Shown one piece after another: positions 25,149-35,001 of a stretch of 64,000 nucleotides of DNA (position 1 is its first letter; each line of letters begins with the position of its first letter). This DNA comes from Dickeya chrysanthemi NCPPB 402 (GTDB lineage: Bacteria; Pseudomonadota; Gammaproteobacteria; Enterobacterales; Enterobacteriaceae): NCBI RefSeq assembly GCF_000406105.1, contig NZ_CM001974.1, positions 999,747-1,063,746 of the forward strand, given 5' to 3'. Both the position numbers and the translations under genes were made by a program. Under the pieces are notes generated by a model. It did no database searches and was not told the DNA's origin. It was given only the letters and a program-made list of their open reading frames with translations.

Positions 25149-26651
25149 TTATGCCGCGATGGCATTCATGATGGCGGAAACGGATAGCTGGTCGAGCGGG
25201 ATTTCCGCCACCTGCTGCCGGTCACGCATAATCAGCACCCGGTCGGCGTACCCCACCAATTCCTCCAGTTCGGATGAGATCACCAGCAGCGCCAGCCCGT
25301 TGGCGCACAGGCTTTCGATCAACCGGATGATTTCGGCGTGGGCGCCGACGTCGATGCCGCGCGTCGGTTCATCGAGGATCAGGAATTGCGGTTTGGTCAG
25401 CAGCCAGCGAGATAGCAGCACTTTCTGTTGATTGCCGCCGGACAGTAATTCGATGGGTTGCTCGGTACCCGGCGTGCGGATGCCAAGCTGGCGGATGAAC
25501 CGCTCGGCGATGGCTATCTGTTCCCGGCGCGGGATCGGCCGTAGCCAGCCGCGCTGCGCCTGCAACGCCAGAATAATATTTTCCCGCACCGAGGCGGCGG
25601 CGATGATGCCGTCGGTTTTGCGATCTTCCGGGCAAAAACCGATGCCAAGGCAGGAAGCCTGATGTGGCGATCGCAGCGTCTGTGGTTTTCCCTTGATCAC
25701 CGCTTCGCCGCGATCGGCCGGTTTGATGCCGAAGATCACTTCGGCGGTTTCCGTGCGCCCGGATCCCAGCAACCCGGCGAGGCCGACGATTTCACCCGGT
25801 CGTACCGCCAGTTCAAACGGTTCAATCACGCCTTTTTTGCCGTAGCCTGTGAATTCCACCACTGGCTTGTCGCTCAGCAGCGTGCGCCCGGCGCGTTGCA
25901 GCGCGTTTTGTTCCAGTTCGCGCCCCAGCATCATTTTCACCAGTTCTATTTGCAGCAGTGAGGCGGTATCGCGGGTGCCGACGAACGCGCCGTTGCGCAG
26001 CACGGTGATGCGGTCGGTCACCTGATAAACCTGGTCGAGAAAATGGGTGACGAAGATCAGGCTGACGCCCTGATCGCGCAACTGACGCATCAGGGTGAAC
26101 AGCATCTCCACTTCCTGCGTGTCGAGGCTGGCGGTGGGCTCATCAAGGATCAATACCTTGGCGGAAAGATCGATGGTGCGGCAGATGGCGACGATTTGCT
26201 GCATTGCGACCGAAAAGCGGTTCAGCGGTTCGCGTACATCCAGTTCGAAACCGTAGGAAGACATCAGCGCCGCCGCGCGTTTTTCCATCTCGGCGCGTTG
26301 CAATAATCCGAAGCGCCGGGGTTCGCGGCCGATAAACAGGTTATCCGCCACCGACAAATTGGGCAGCAGATTCACTTCCTGATACACCGTGCCGATCCCC
26401 AGTTGCTGGGCGTGAGCGGTATTTTTCGGCGAGATAGACTGTCCTTCAAGGTAAATCGCGCCGGCATCCCGTTGATACACCCCAGTGAGCGTTTTGATCA
26501 ATGTGGATTTCCCTGCGCCGTTTTCCCCCAGCAACGCCATGATTTCACCACGCCGCAGGCTGAAATCGACGTTGTCGAGCGCTTTTACGCCGGGAAAAAA
26601 TTTGCTCAGCCCTTCCGTACGCAGGATCTCCTGGTTATCGAAATCGTTCAT
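25149..26651 (-). CDS. ytfR: YtfR, galactofuranose ABC ATPase
   Basis: A 500-residue double ATPase of the sugar-importer type. The first half has Walker A 'GENGAGKST', the signature region 'FSVAMQQIVAICRTIDLSAKVLILDEPTASLD'; the second has 'GLAGLLGSGRTE' and 'LSGGNQQKVLLSRWLLTKPQFLILDEPTRGIDVGA'. It powers the YtfT/YjfF channel. The ATG at 26651, after AGGGAGAAT, gives the E. coli-like N-terminus. Confidence 0.96.
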   Translation of the reverse strand: MNDFDNQEILRTEGLSKFFPGVKALDNVDFSLRRGEIMALLGENGAGKSTLIKTLTGVYQRDAGAIYLEGQSISPKNTAHAQQLGIGTVYQEVNLLPNLSVADNLFIGREPRRFGLLQRAEMEKRAAALMSSYGFELDVREPLNRFSVAMQQIVAICRTIDLSAKVLILDEPTASLDTQEVEMLFTLMRQLRDQGVSLIFVTHFLDQVYQVTDRITVLRNGAFVGTRDTASLLQIELVKMMLGRELEQNALQRAGRTLLSDKPVVEFTGYGKKGVIEPFELAVRPGEIVGLAGLLGSGRTETAEVIFGIKPADRGEAVIKGKPQTLRSPHQASCLGIGFCPEDRKTDGIIAAASVRENIILALQAQRGWLRPIPRREQIAIAERFIRQLGIRTPGTEQPIELLSGGNQQKVLLSRWLLTKPQFLILDEPTRGIDVGAHAEIIRLIESLCANGLALLVISSELEELVGYADRVLIMRDRQQVAEIPLDQLSVSAIMNAIAA

Positions 26652-26727
26652 GGGATTCTCCCTCACAAAACCGGCGATGTCCTCCATCCTGCCGTCGCGG
26701 TGGCAGGACGGAGATGACGATAAACGA

Positions 26728-27684
26728 TCAATATCCCATGTTCTTTTTCTTATCGAGCTCGGTCTGTGCGCTGTCAGGTTTGAACAGGGTGGACGGCGTC
26801 AGAATCAGTTTGGGCGGCAATGTACCCTCCTTTTTATATTTTTCCAGCGCGTCAAACGCCGGTCCTGCCATATTGGGCGTCAGTTCGACCGAGACATTAG
26901 CTTCGCCCGCCAGCATGGCGCGAAAAATATCCGGTACGCCGTCAATCGAACCGGTCAGAATATCTTTTCCCGGTTTTAACCCGGCTTCCTTAATAGCCTG
27001 AATAGCACCGATCACCATATCGTCGTTATGGGCGAAAACCATGCAGATATTCTTGCCGTTATTTTCTGACTTAATAAAACTTTCCATTACCTGCTTGCCG
27101 CCGCTACGGGTAAAGTCGCCGGACTGGGAACGGATAATTTTAATATTGGGTGTTTTGGCGATAGCGTTTTCAAAGCCTTTTTTACGGTCAATGGCGACGC
27201 TGGCGCCGACGGTGCCTTCTAACTGCACGACATTACAGTTTTTACCGTTTTCATTGTTAATCAGCCACTCGCCAATTAATGCCCCTTCCTTGATATTGTC
27301 GGCACGTACGGTGGTGAGATACAGCGAGTCATCTTTGACGTCGATACCGCGGTCCAGCAGGATCACCGGGATTTTGGCTTCTTTGGCTTCTTTCAGCACC
27401 GGCTCCCAGCCGGTCGCCACGACGGGGGCAATGAAAATAGCATCCACCCCTTGTGCGATAAAGGAACGTACCGCCTTGATCTGGTTTTCCTGTTTTTGCT
27501 GAGCATCGGCTATTTTCAGGTTAATACCGCGCGCTTTTGCCTGTTCTTTCGCGACTGTGGTTTCCGCCGCGCGCCAGCCTGATTCCGAGCCGACTTGAGA
27601 AAATCCCACCGTTAACGGCGCGGCCAGCGCGACCGATGACAAGGACGCACACACAGCTGAAGCTAACATGACGCGTTTCCACAT
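26728..27684 (-). CDS. ytfQ: YtfQ, galactofuranose-binding protein
   Basis: A 318-residue periplasmic sugar-binding protein. A signal peptide (1-21, ending 'SSVALAA') precedes 'PLTVGFSQVGSESGWRAAETTV', and ligand-pocket segments 'VILLDRGIDVKDDSLYLTTV', 'GDFTRSGGKQVMESF' and 'FAHNDDMVIGAIQAI' are as in E. coli YtfQ, which binds galactofuranose. It heads the ytfQRT-yjfF operon. The start at 27684 follows AGAGGACA. Confidence 0.96.
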   Translation of the reverse strand: MWKRVMLASAVCASLSSVALAAPLTVGFSQVGSESGWRAAETTVAKEQAKARGINLKIADAQQKQENQIKAVRSFIAQGVDAIFIAPVVATGWEPVLKEAKEAKIPVILLDRGIDVKDDSLYLTTVRADNIKEGALIGEWLINNENGKNCNVVQLEGTVGASVAIDRKKGFENAIAKTPNIKIIRSQSGDFTRSGGKQVMESFIKSENNGKNICMVFAHNDDMVIGAIQAIKEAGLKPGKDILTGSIDGVPDIFRAMLAGEANVSVELTPNMAGPAFDALEKYKKEGTLPPKLILTPSTLFKPDSAQTELDKKKNMGY

Positions 27685-28250
27685 AAAAGTGTCCTCTCTG
27701 GTTATCATTGGCTATCGGTTTTTCATTCTTGGGGACAACGGTATTATTCGGTATTCAGGATTGCCCCGATCCTGGGGTACGACAGGCGGGGGGATTTTTC
27801 CTCTGCTAAACGCTCATAACAAAACAGTAGTTTTTGCCGCGGGAAGAGGGTCAGGGCGTATTCGCTGATCTTATGGATAAAATAGCCGTCAGCGAAGAAT
27901 CTGTGACCCCACGCAAATATTGTTTTAGGTCATTTTTTCACAACGGGAGAGGACGGCCTGGCTTTCTATTAACGACGTCATTTTTTTAATAATTGGATTG
28001 ATTAAGACTGAAGAAATATAACGACCATCGGCTTATTTTTCGATGGTCTGTTTTATTTTTCAGGAATGCATCCGGAATATGGATATTTAAGGTGTCCCTG
28101 ATGGTCCGTTCCAGCATCAGGTAAAGCATACGTCATACGAATAGTGTATTTTTCTTGTATCTGCTGACAATAAATATAGGTTTTTATTATTATCAATAAA
28201 ATTCATTACACTATTTTTATATATGCTCGCGTATAATTCCCTTCGTGACT
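27685..28250. other. Upstream region of ytfQ
   Basis: About 565 bases, increasingly AT-rich towards the right, with no supported gene. It should contain the ytfQ promoter; no regulator site is clear enough to name. Confidence 0.5.
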
Positions 28251-28442
28251 ATACCCGTCATACTTCAAGTTGCAGGTTCGTTGGCTTTCCTCGCTCACCC
28301 CAGTCACTTACTGATGTAAGCTCCCGGGGATTCACTGCGTCGCCGCGTTACAAGGCTCAATGAGCCTTGCCCTGACGGGCCAACGCTTTGCGTTGTTCAA
28401 CACGCGAGCGTGTTGTCCTGCAACTCGAATTATTTTGGGTAT
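28251..28442. repeat. ERIC element 3, with internal insert
   Basis: A 192-bp ERIC: the ends (ATACCCGTC and TTTTGGGTAT) and the core ACTTACTGATGTAAGCTC are normal. About 67 extra bases lie at 28347-28415, near the right end. The insert is built of three short hairpins: AAGGCTCA-A-TGAGCCTT, CAACGC-TTT-GCGTTG and AACACGC-GA-GCGTGTT. Lengthened ERICs are known in some enterobacteria; this position and sequence differ from element 4. Confidence 0.9.
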
Positions 28443-28638
28443 AAAGGTGATTAGGTTTTTAAAAACAAGTGGTTATTGTTTTTTGTGGTGTACATCAGGA
28501 TGTGGCTCACTGAAAGTGGTGGTTGGGAGAGGCGAGAGTAGGGTTGTTTTGGGGCTTTCGTCCTGGTCCGATTTTTTAATGTTCAATAAAACGTTAATGT
28601 TTGCTTAACTTTCGGACGATAAAATCTGCATGTAATGA

Positions 28639-28679
28639 GTGAATGTCTGATTGTGTGAATGTCTGATCGTATGAATGTG
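28639..28679. repeat. 16-bp tandem repeat
   Basis: GTGAATGTCTGAT(T/C)GT occurs twice (28639-28654, 28655-28670), followed by a partial third copy (ATGAATGTG). It lies in the leader region of the small gene at 28726. Confidence 0.75.
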
Positions 28680-28725
28680 CGGTGGAACCATGAGGTTGCT
28701 TTACATGTTGACGTAGGAGGTTGTT

Positions 28726-28821
28726 ATGTTCGAACAGATTACTGTGTATTTGGCGATTCTGGCCGTGATTGTTGTACCGGGATTTCTGGCCGCATTTCTA
28801 AGCCCCAAATGGGATGACTGA
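28726..28821 (+). CDS. 31-residue single-pass membrane peptide
   Basis: A short gene with an ideal ribosome-binding site, TAGGAGG, 5 bases before the ATG, and a strong terminator 26 bp after the stop. The product begins MFEQITVYLAILAVIVVPGF and ends FLSPKWDD. Residues about 6-25 form one hydrophobic helix with a central proline, and the tail is charged. It is a complete isolated transcription unit. I do not recognise a family; small single-helix proteins often modulate larger membrane proteins. Confidence 0.7.
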   Translation: MFEQITVYLAILAVIVVPGFLAAFLSPKWDD

Positions 28822-28847
28822 ATCCATGCTAACCCAGTCTGATATCA

Positions 28848-28894
28848 CACGCCCCGCCTGAATATCATGGCTTCATGCGGGGCGTGTCGTTTTA
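28848..28894 (+). terminator. Terminator after the small membrane peptide
   Basis: A perfect 10-bp stem, CACGCCCCGC (28848-28857) with GCGGGGCGTG (28877-28886), is followed by TCGTTTT. It also lies near the 3' end of ankB, which converges on it. Confidence 0.85.
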
Positions 28895-28909
28895 GTCGGC
28901 TCGTTTTGG

Positions 28910-29503
28910 CTACTGCCCTTTTACTTCACCTTTTCCAAGCGCCTGCACGCTATTACCCAGCGCATCGGTCGCGTTCATATCCGCCCCTTTTTCCTGCAAC
29001 GCTTTGAGAATTTCCGTGCGCTGAAACAGCGATGCATACATTGCCGCCGTTTGCCCGACGTTATTGCGGGTATCCGGATTACATGTTGCATTCAGCAATA
29101 AGTGGGCAATCTTCAGTTCACCTTTAAATACGGCGCCCATCAGTGCGGTATTACCGCGATTATCTTGCAGGCAAGGGTCGGCGCCGCGGTTGAGCAACAG
29201 CGATACGGTATCGTAATAGCCGTGATAAGCCGCCAGAATAACGGCGGTGTAGCCTTTTTCATCCCGGGCGTTGAGGTTGTAGCCCGCGTCGGCAAATTCC
29301 TGAATGACGGCGTTGTTGCCGGTGCGGGCGGCATCCCATAAATATTGGTTGAGCTGGCTTTTTATCTGCTGCTCACTCGCCGTTGGCGGTGTGGCTGTCG
29401 CGATGTGCGAGGCCGGCGGCGTTACCGGCACCGCCGCTGGCTGTGCCTGCGCGGTTGCCTGAGTGAACGCCAGCAAGCAAAAAAGAACATGAATCGGTTT
29501 CAT
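28910..29503 (-). CDS. ankB: Periplasmic ankyrin-repeat protein, AnkB-like
   Basis: A 197-residue protein with a signal peptide (1-20) and a proline/threonine-rich linker, then about four ankyrin repeats (about 55-190: 'NLNARDEKGYTAVILAAYHGYYDTVSLLLNRGADP', 'DNRGNTALMGAVFKGELKIAHLLLNATCNP'). It follows the periplasmic catalase gene by 60 bp on the same strand. In Pseudomonas aeruginosa an ankyrin protein beside katB (AnkB) is needed for full catalase activity, so a chaperone or anchoring role is likely. Confidence 0.85.
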   Translation of the reverse strand: MKPIHVLFCLLAFTQATAQAQPAAVPVTPPASHIATATPPTASEQQIKSQLNQYLWDAARTGNNAVIQEFADAGYNLNARDEKGYTAVILAAYHGYYDTVSLLLNRGADPCLQDNRGNTALMGAVFKGELKIAHLLLNATCNPDTRNNVGQTAAMYASLFQRTEILKALQEKGADMNATDALGNSVQALGKGEVKGQ

Positions 29504-29563
29504 GACGACGACTCCCTTGTCATTATCGCCGCCCGGATGAAGGTGCCGGGCGGCGATATTCCC

Positions 29564-31111
29564 TTAGTCGGCCAGTTTGCCGGCCAGTGACTGTACTTTG
29601 CTCAGGTCGCCTTTGGCGACGCTGGTCAGGCGAGTACCGTAGGTTGCATCAGCCTTATAGAAGTAAGAAAGCATGATGGTTTTACTTTCGGTATCGGCCA
29701 TCGCCAGTGCGGACCCAAGGCTTTGTACCAGATCATCCTGATCTTTTTTACTGTACGAGCGATACAGTTCGCCGGTCTGTTTGAAATTCTGCTCTTTCTG
29801 GATTTTACGCTGCTGCGTGGTGCCGTTCAGCGGCGTCTGGCTGTAGCGGGCGGAAACCAGCTCTTCGCGCGGATACAGCCGGCTTGGCTGGTAGTTAACG
29901 CCTTTGTCTTGCGTATGACCGCTATTCAGGCTGCCATCCTGATTGATATTGTTGGCTTTTTTCAGCGGAGCATTGATAGGCAAGCTCAGGCCGTTAGCGC
30001 CCAGACGGTACATCTGGGTATCGGCGTAGGAGAACAGGCGACCTTGCAGCAGCCGATCTTCAGACGGTTCGATACCCGGAACCAGGTTGGCCGGCGCCAT
30101 GGCAACTTGCTCGGTTTCCTGGAAGAAGTTGTCCGGATTCTTGTTCAGCACCATCTGGCCGATTTTACGCTCCGGTACGCCAGGCCAGATTTTGGTGGCA
30201 TCCAGCGGGTTGAAATCAAATTTAGCCAGATCGTCCGGCGTCAGCACCTGGATGTAAAGATCCCACTTCGGATAGTCGCTACGGTTGATAGCAGCAACCA
30301 GATCGTTGGTCATGTGGCTGTAATCCTTGCCCTGAACTTCCTCTACCTGTTTGGGATCGAGATTTTTCACGCCTTGCAGCGTCTTCCAGTGGAACTTGAC
30401 GTAATGCACTTCACCTTTGGCATTAACCAGCTTGTAGGCATGAACGCCGTTGCCGTCCATGTTGCGATAACTGGCCGGCGTGCCTTCGTTGGAGTAGAGC
30501 AAGGTCAGGGTACGAATAGATTCCGGAACGTGAGAGAAGAAATCAAACCGGCGTCCGTCATTATCCTGATTGGTACGCGGGTCGGGTTTGAACGCGTGCA
30601 CCATATCCGGGAATTTAATGGCGTCGCGAATGAAGAAGGTCGGGAAATTATTGCCTACCAGATCCCAGTTGCCTTGTGCGGTATAGAACTTGGTGGCGAA
30701 GCCGCGTGGGTCACGCAGGGTTTCCGGAGAGTGATTGCCGTGCACTACGCTTGAGAAACGTACGAATACGGGGGTTTCGCTGCCTTTTTTGAACACCTGG
30801 GCGATAGTCAGATCCGAAATATCTTCCGTCGCGGTGAATGACCCATGTGCGCCGGTGCCGCGGGCATGTACCACGCGTTCCGGAATACGTTCACGATCAA
30901 AACGTTGCAGCTTCTGCAACAACTGGACATCTTGCAGTAAAACCGGGCCGTTGGGACCCGCGGTTTGCGAGTTTTGGTTGTCGCCCACCGGTGCGCCATT
31001 ATCGCGGGTCAGGGTATCTGCCAATACCGGGGAGGCCATTAAGAGTGAAATGATGATCGCCAGCGGTTTTTTCCAGCCGGGGACACGATATATGGAGGTG
31101 CGATTGCTCAT
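29564..31111 (-). CDS. katB: Periplasmic monofunctional catalase, KatB-like
   Basis: A 515-residue clade-III-type haem catalase preceded by a signal peptide (about 1-32, 'KKPLAIIISLLMASPVLA'). The catalytic histidine lies in 'RVVHARGTGAHG', the distal asparagine in 'VGNNFPTFFIRD' and the haem-ligand tyrosine in 'RLFSYADTQMYRLG'. It breaks down hydrogen peroxide in the periplasm, useful against the plant oxidative burst. I chose the ATG at 31111 after AGGAAA because it directly precedes the signal peptide. Cotranscribed with ankB. Confidence 0.94.
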   Translation of the reverse strand: MSNRTSIYRVPGWKKPLAIIISLLMASPVLADTLTRDNGAPVGDNQNSQTAGPNGPVLLQDVQLLQKLQRFDRERIPERVVHARGTGAHGSFTATEDISDLTIAQVFKKGSETPVFVRFSSVVHGNHSPETLRDPRGFATKFYTAQGNWDLVGNNFPTFFIRDAIKFPDMVHAFKPDPRTNQDNDGRRFDFFSHVPESIRTLTLLYSNEGTPASYRNMDGNGVHAYKLVNAKGEVHYVKFHWKTLQGVKNLDPKQVEEVQGKDYSHMTNDLVAAINRSDYPKWDLYIQVLTPDDLAKFDFNPLDATKIWPGVPERKIGQMVLNKNPDNFFQETEQVAMAPANLVPGIEPSEDRLLQGRLFSYADTQMYRLGANGLSLPINAPLKKANNINQDGSLNSGHTQDKGVNYQPSRLYPREELVSARYSQTPLNGTTQQRKIQKEQNFKQTGELYRSYSKKDQDDLVQSLGSALAMADTESKTIMLSYFYKADATYGTRLTSVAKGDLSKVQSLAGKLAD

Positions 31112-31665
31112 AACTTTCCTCATCTTCCGTATGATTATTATCAACAATAGGGTTTGGTTATTGCTGTGATTCCATTGCACTGCTCGAAGCTATAAGCAGA
31201 GAAGATTCTCCATCAGAGACCTTGATAATACCGATGCCCTGTTGGTGAATGCGGTTTATCTATCGTTCGTTCCCTGTCGTCATGACGGGGTGTGAGAGGT
31301 TTCCGCTCATGGTCGGCCGTCTGGTTAACCGCCGCTGTTACTGGAGAGTCTCAACGCCTACAGCAACAGTGGCTACTTTACCGTTTTTGACAAAATGGAT
31401 AACGGCAGTTGTTTCTATCGAATTAATAGGCATACCCTGAGTAGGGAGTCGCTAAAAGGGTGAAGGTCGCCATAGACAAGGTTGAAAAACCGTTATAGCA
31501 CCGGCCGTGATGGTGTTCTGCTGTTTGCATTACGCACGGGTCAGAAGAGGAGGAAGGGAAGAAACACCCCTCGCCGTATGGCGAGAAGTGTTGAAGCCTG
31601 CCGGCGTAACGGTATAAAGCGCACGACGAGCCATGCCGTCGTGCACATTGAGTGAAATACCCTAT
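31112..31665. other. Intergenic region with a possible gene remnant
   Basis: No intact gene. The frame 31329-31463 (+) reads ESLNAYSNSGYFTVFDKMDN and continues to a TGA at 31461, with coding-like composition but no start and a stop just upstream, so it may be the end of a lost gene. The left part should hold the katB promoter. Confidence 0.4.
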
Positions 31666-32499
<834 letters not shown>

Positions 32500-32773
32500 C
32501 TAGAATGAAAACTTATAGTAAATATCGAAGACTATCAGTTTAATAGACTAACTTTTCTCAATTAAAAACAAATGCATTAATGACATCTGTATACGGTGGT
32601 GTTTTTGATTTTTTATGCTGCTGAAGAGAGATGTGGCATGTCGGGTGATCGCCGCTTAGGTGATAAAGATTGGTCTGGAGAAGGCGATAAACACAGTGTA
32701 CCCTGCGAAGAACATCATTCGGGCCATGTCCCGCCGATATCTGTCTTATATGACTGTTTAAAAGCCGGTAACC

Positions 32774-33427
32774 ATGAGCTACATCGATACCATCAAACAC
32801 GAACTGGTTGGTTTTCTGAACGGATTGCCAATCTATCATCCGCTGGAGGACGTGACGGATTCTCCCTGGGGAGCGGATGATTTTTCATGTACGCCAGACA
32901 ATTTGATTATCGGCGGCGGTGCGGGTGAGCACCCGGCGCTGGTGATCCATGAGTTAGGGGCGCTGGTTGCATCCTACCTGTTGCTATGCCTGCAAAAGCA
33001 CAATGAGTTTTTTCCCGAACAGCCTGATCCGTTGCCGGAAATTTCGGTAGATCGACTGTATGAAATGGCGGAACGGCCGCGTTCGCTGGAGTTTTGCGGC
33101 TGGTCGATGAATCACGTCAAAGAGTTTGTCGATCTGGCCCGTTCACCGTTGCACCCTAACGCGCTAGCGGAATTGGGCAGTGCCGAAGAGTGGATTGAAC
33201 ACTCTATTGGTGAATTCGTTTACTACTCGCTACCTGAGCTGAATCCGTTCGATACGCAAATAGCGCTGTTACCCGGCATGGAGGGCTGGTTTCCCGGCTA
33301 CTGGATGTGCAACGTAACCTGCCCGCCGCCAAACTATGTCAAAACGCGAAAGCAGTCGTTACAGTCTGGTTCGTTTCAGGATCACGGTTTTTTCCGCTGG
33401 GATTATCACTATCCTCCGGAGGAGTGA
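32774..33427 (+). CDS. Hypothetical protein, 217 residues
   Basis: A soluble acidic protein of unknown function starting MSYIDTIKHELVGFLNGLPI. There is no signal peptide or transmembrane helix. Aromatic residues are frequent in the second half ('GMEGWFPGYWMCNVTCPPPNYV', 'FFRWDYHYPPEE'). The size and single-domain look fit a polymorphic-toxin immunity protein, but no toxin is adjacent. The Shine-Dalgarno sequence is weak. A degraded lysE-type gene begins directly after its stop. Confidence 0.7.
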   Translation: MSYIDTIKHELVGFLNGLPIYHPLEDVTDSPWGADDFSCTPDNLIIGGGAGEHPALVIHELGALVASYLLLCLQKHNEFFPEQPDPLPEISVDRLYEMAERPRSLEFCGWSMNHVKEFVDLARSPLHPNALAELGSAEEWIEHSIGEFVYYSLPELNPFDTQIALLPGMEGWFPGYWMCNVTCPPPNYVKTRKQSLQSGSFQDHGFFRWDYHYPPEE

Positions 33428-33691
33428 GTGGTTGCGTCTGCGATTGCTTTAGGTCTGGTGCTGACACCCGGCCCGAATATGATTTACCTGCTCTCGCGCA
33501 CGGTGTGCCAGGGGCGCAGAGCCGGTCTGGTGTCGTTGTCTGGCGTGGTGCTGGGTTTTTTGTTCTATATGACCGCTGCTTCATACTTGCACGTAGCCGT
33601 GACTTTGCGGCCTTTTCCCGCTGATTTCCCTCTGTCAGGTGATGTTATCCGCACCAAATTCGACTTACATCCTGCCAATCAACCTTACTGA
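33428..33691 (+). pseudogene. LysE/RhtB-family exporter remnant
   Basis: The frame opens with a GTG at 33428 and reads VASAIALGLVLTPGPNMIYL then SRTVCQGRRAGLVSLSGVVLGFLFYM, the N-terminal part of a LysE/RhtB amino-acid exporter. Both the first few residues and everything after the second helix are missing. After about 33570 the sequence is no longer family-like and stops at 33689. A full protein would be about 205 residues. Confidence 0.8.
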
Positions 33692-33780
33692 CGGATGACA
33701 GTTCTATACACTGGGGCTGGTAATGTTTGTCTCAACCCTTGTTGATGTTGTGTTATTCATCCCTGTCAGAGAGTAGTTTT

Positions 33781-33810
33781 TCCCGCCTTCGCTTAAGGCG
33801 GGATTTTTTT
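33781..33810 (+). terminator. Strong terminator preceded by an sRNA-like segment
   Basis: A 9-bp stem, TCCCGCCTT-CGCTT-AAGGCGGGA, with seven T. The bases before it (CAGAGAGTAGTTTTT) closely resemble those before the unit-C terminator at 35855 (CAGAGAATAGTGTTTTTT), so 33700-33810 may be a related small RNA. I see no PmrA-like box in front of it. Confidence 0.8.
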
Positions 33811-33861
33811 GTCCGCAGTACAGTATAGAAGGAGTGGAGTCTGACTAAAAAGTCGCTTAAA

Positions 33862-33894
33862 ACTAAGGTTGGCTTAATAGAGTGACGTTAGGCT
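33862..33894 (+). promoter_or_regulatory. PmrA-like box and -10, promoter of cybB
   Basis: ACTAAG-GTTGG-CTTAAT (33862-33878) followed after exactly 10 bp by TAGGCT (33889-33894). The PmrA box is a direct repeat of YTTAAK with a 5-bp spacer, often with GTT in the spacer, so the second half-site is perfect and the first matches 4 of 6. The same geometry recurs at 35506, 35752 and 36139. Transcription would start about 46 bp before cybB. Confidence 0.6.
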
Positions 33895-33946
33895 GTATGC
33901 GTCCTATATTCACATTGATTGTATGTCCATACAGAGAAGGAATTCC

Positions 33947-34480
33947 ATGAAGACTAAGTATCATTCATCTCAGATAGCCTTGCACTGGCTGGCATTACTG
34001 CTGGTCGCAGTCACTTACGCCGCGATGGAACTGCGTGGTTTTGCTCCGCGTGGAAGCAGTGCACGAGCATTAATGTTGACGATTCACTACAGCTGTGGTG
34101 TTTCCGTATGGGTGCTGATGATCCTGAGAGTGGTGCAGCGCTTTCGTTATCCGACCCCTCCCATCACCCCACGACCAGCTCGGTTGCTGGTGATCGCTTC
34201 CCATGCCGTACATGGCTTTCTGTATCTGATGTTTTTGGCGCTGCCGATATTAGGTGTGGTGGGAATGTACTACCGTGGCGCTGACTGGTCAGTATTCGGT
34301 ATTGCGATGCCGATAGCGGCAGAGCCGAACGAAGACATGAAACAAATTTTACTGAACATCCATGAGCTGATTGCCAATGCCGGCTATTTCCTGGTGGGGT
34401 TCCATGCCGTCGCTGCGCTGTATCATCACTATGTGGTGCGTGACGATACGCTGTTGCGCATGATGCCTGACAAAAAATAA
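33947..34480 (+). CDS. cybB: Cytochrome b561
   Basis: A 177-residue four-helix inner-membrane di-haem cytochrome. The haem-binding histidines lie in 'QIALHWLALLLV', 'TIHYSCGVSVWVL', 'SHAVHGFLYL' and 'FHAVAALYHHYV', and the end 'DDTLLRMMPDK' matches E. coli CybB, a superoxide:ubiquinone oxidoreductase. I chose the ATG at 33947 after GAAGGAATT. It follows a PmrA-like promoter and ends at a strong terminator, a single-gene unit embedded in the sRNA-like cluster. Confidence 0.92.
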   Translation: MKTKYHSSQIALHWLALLLVAVTYAAMELRGFAPRGSSARALMLTIHYSCGVSVWVLMILRVVQRFRYPTPPITPRPARLLVIASHAVHGFLYLMFLALPILGVVGMYYRGADWSVFGIAMPIAAEPNEDMKQILLNIHELIANAGYFLVGFHAVAALYHHYVVRDDTLLRMMPDKK

Positions 34481-34500
34481 TATCGTCGATATAACGACGA

Positions 34501-34534
34501 CGGGCGGTAGGGCTTTCCTGCCGCCCGTTTTTTT
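34501..34534 (+). terminator. Terminator of cybB
   Basis: CGGGCGG (34501-34507) pairs with CCGCCCG (34521-34527), extended by AGG/CCT inside, and is followed by seven T. Confidence 0.9.
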
Positions 34535-34545
34535 ATGCACCAGAG

Positions 34546-35001
34546 CTAAGATTCAGGATGTTCCGCCATCTGTTTAAAGCGTAGTAACGTCTTGTTTAAC
34601 ATCTCTTTGGGTAGCAGTTGAAACACCTGGCTGAGTGTTCTTCCCAGAATGCCGCCGGGGGGATTGAACCGAATGCTGAGGGTGACTTCGGTACTCTCGC
34701 TGTTCGGGAGCGGCCGAAACGAGAGACGACCTTCATTAGGAATTCTGGCGCCCGGCAATGAACGCCAGTAGATAAACTCGCCCGGCTGTTCATCCTCGAT
34801 GCGTGCCTTCCATTCAATATACTGGCCGAAGGGGGCCTTCATGCGCCATAAAGAATCCGTACGGTTAATGATGTCAATATGGGCGACATGGTTCATCAAT
34901 ACGGGCAATGTTTGGGGATTACGCCACAAATCAAATAGCACGTCAGCCGATCGGTGAATGATCAACGAACTGCTAAGCCGATCGGTGTGGTTATCCATCA
35001 T
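34546..35001 (-). CDS. SRPBCC-family (polyketide cyclase/START-like) protein
   Basis: A 151-residue protein starting MMDNHTDRLSSSLIIHRSAD, with the helix-grip pattern of the SRPBCC superfamily: 'ADVLFDLWRNPQTLPVLMNHVAHIDIIN', 'SLWRMKAPFGQYIEWKARIEDEQPGEFIYWRSLPGA' and a C-terminal helix 'KEMLNKTLLRFKQMAE'. Such proteins bind small hydrophobic ligands in a cavity; the ligand here is unknown. The start is uncertain: ATGs at 35001 and 34998 give the usual length, and an in-frame ATG at 35061 would add 20 residues. Confidence 0.8.
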   Translation of the reverse strand: MMDNHTDRLSSSLIIHRSADVLFDLWRNPQTLPVLMNHVAHIDIINRTDSLWRMKAPFGQYIEWKARIEDEQPGEFIYWRSLPGARIPNEGRLSFRPLPNSESTEVTLSIRFNPPGGILGRTLSQVFQLLPKEMLNKTLLRFKQMAEHPES

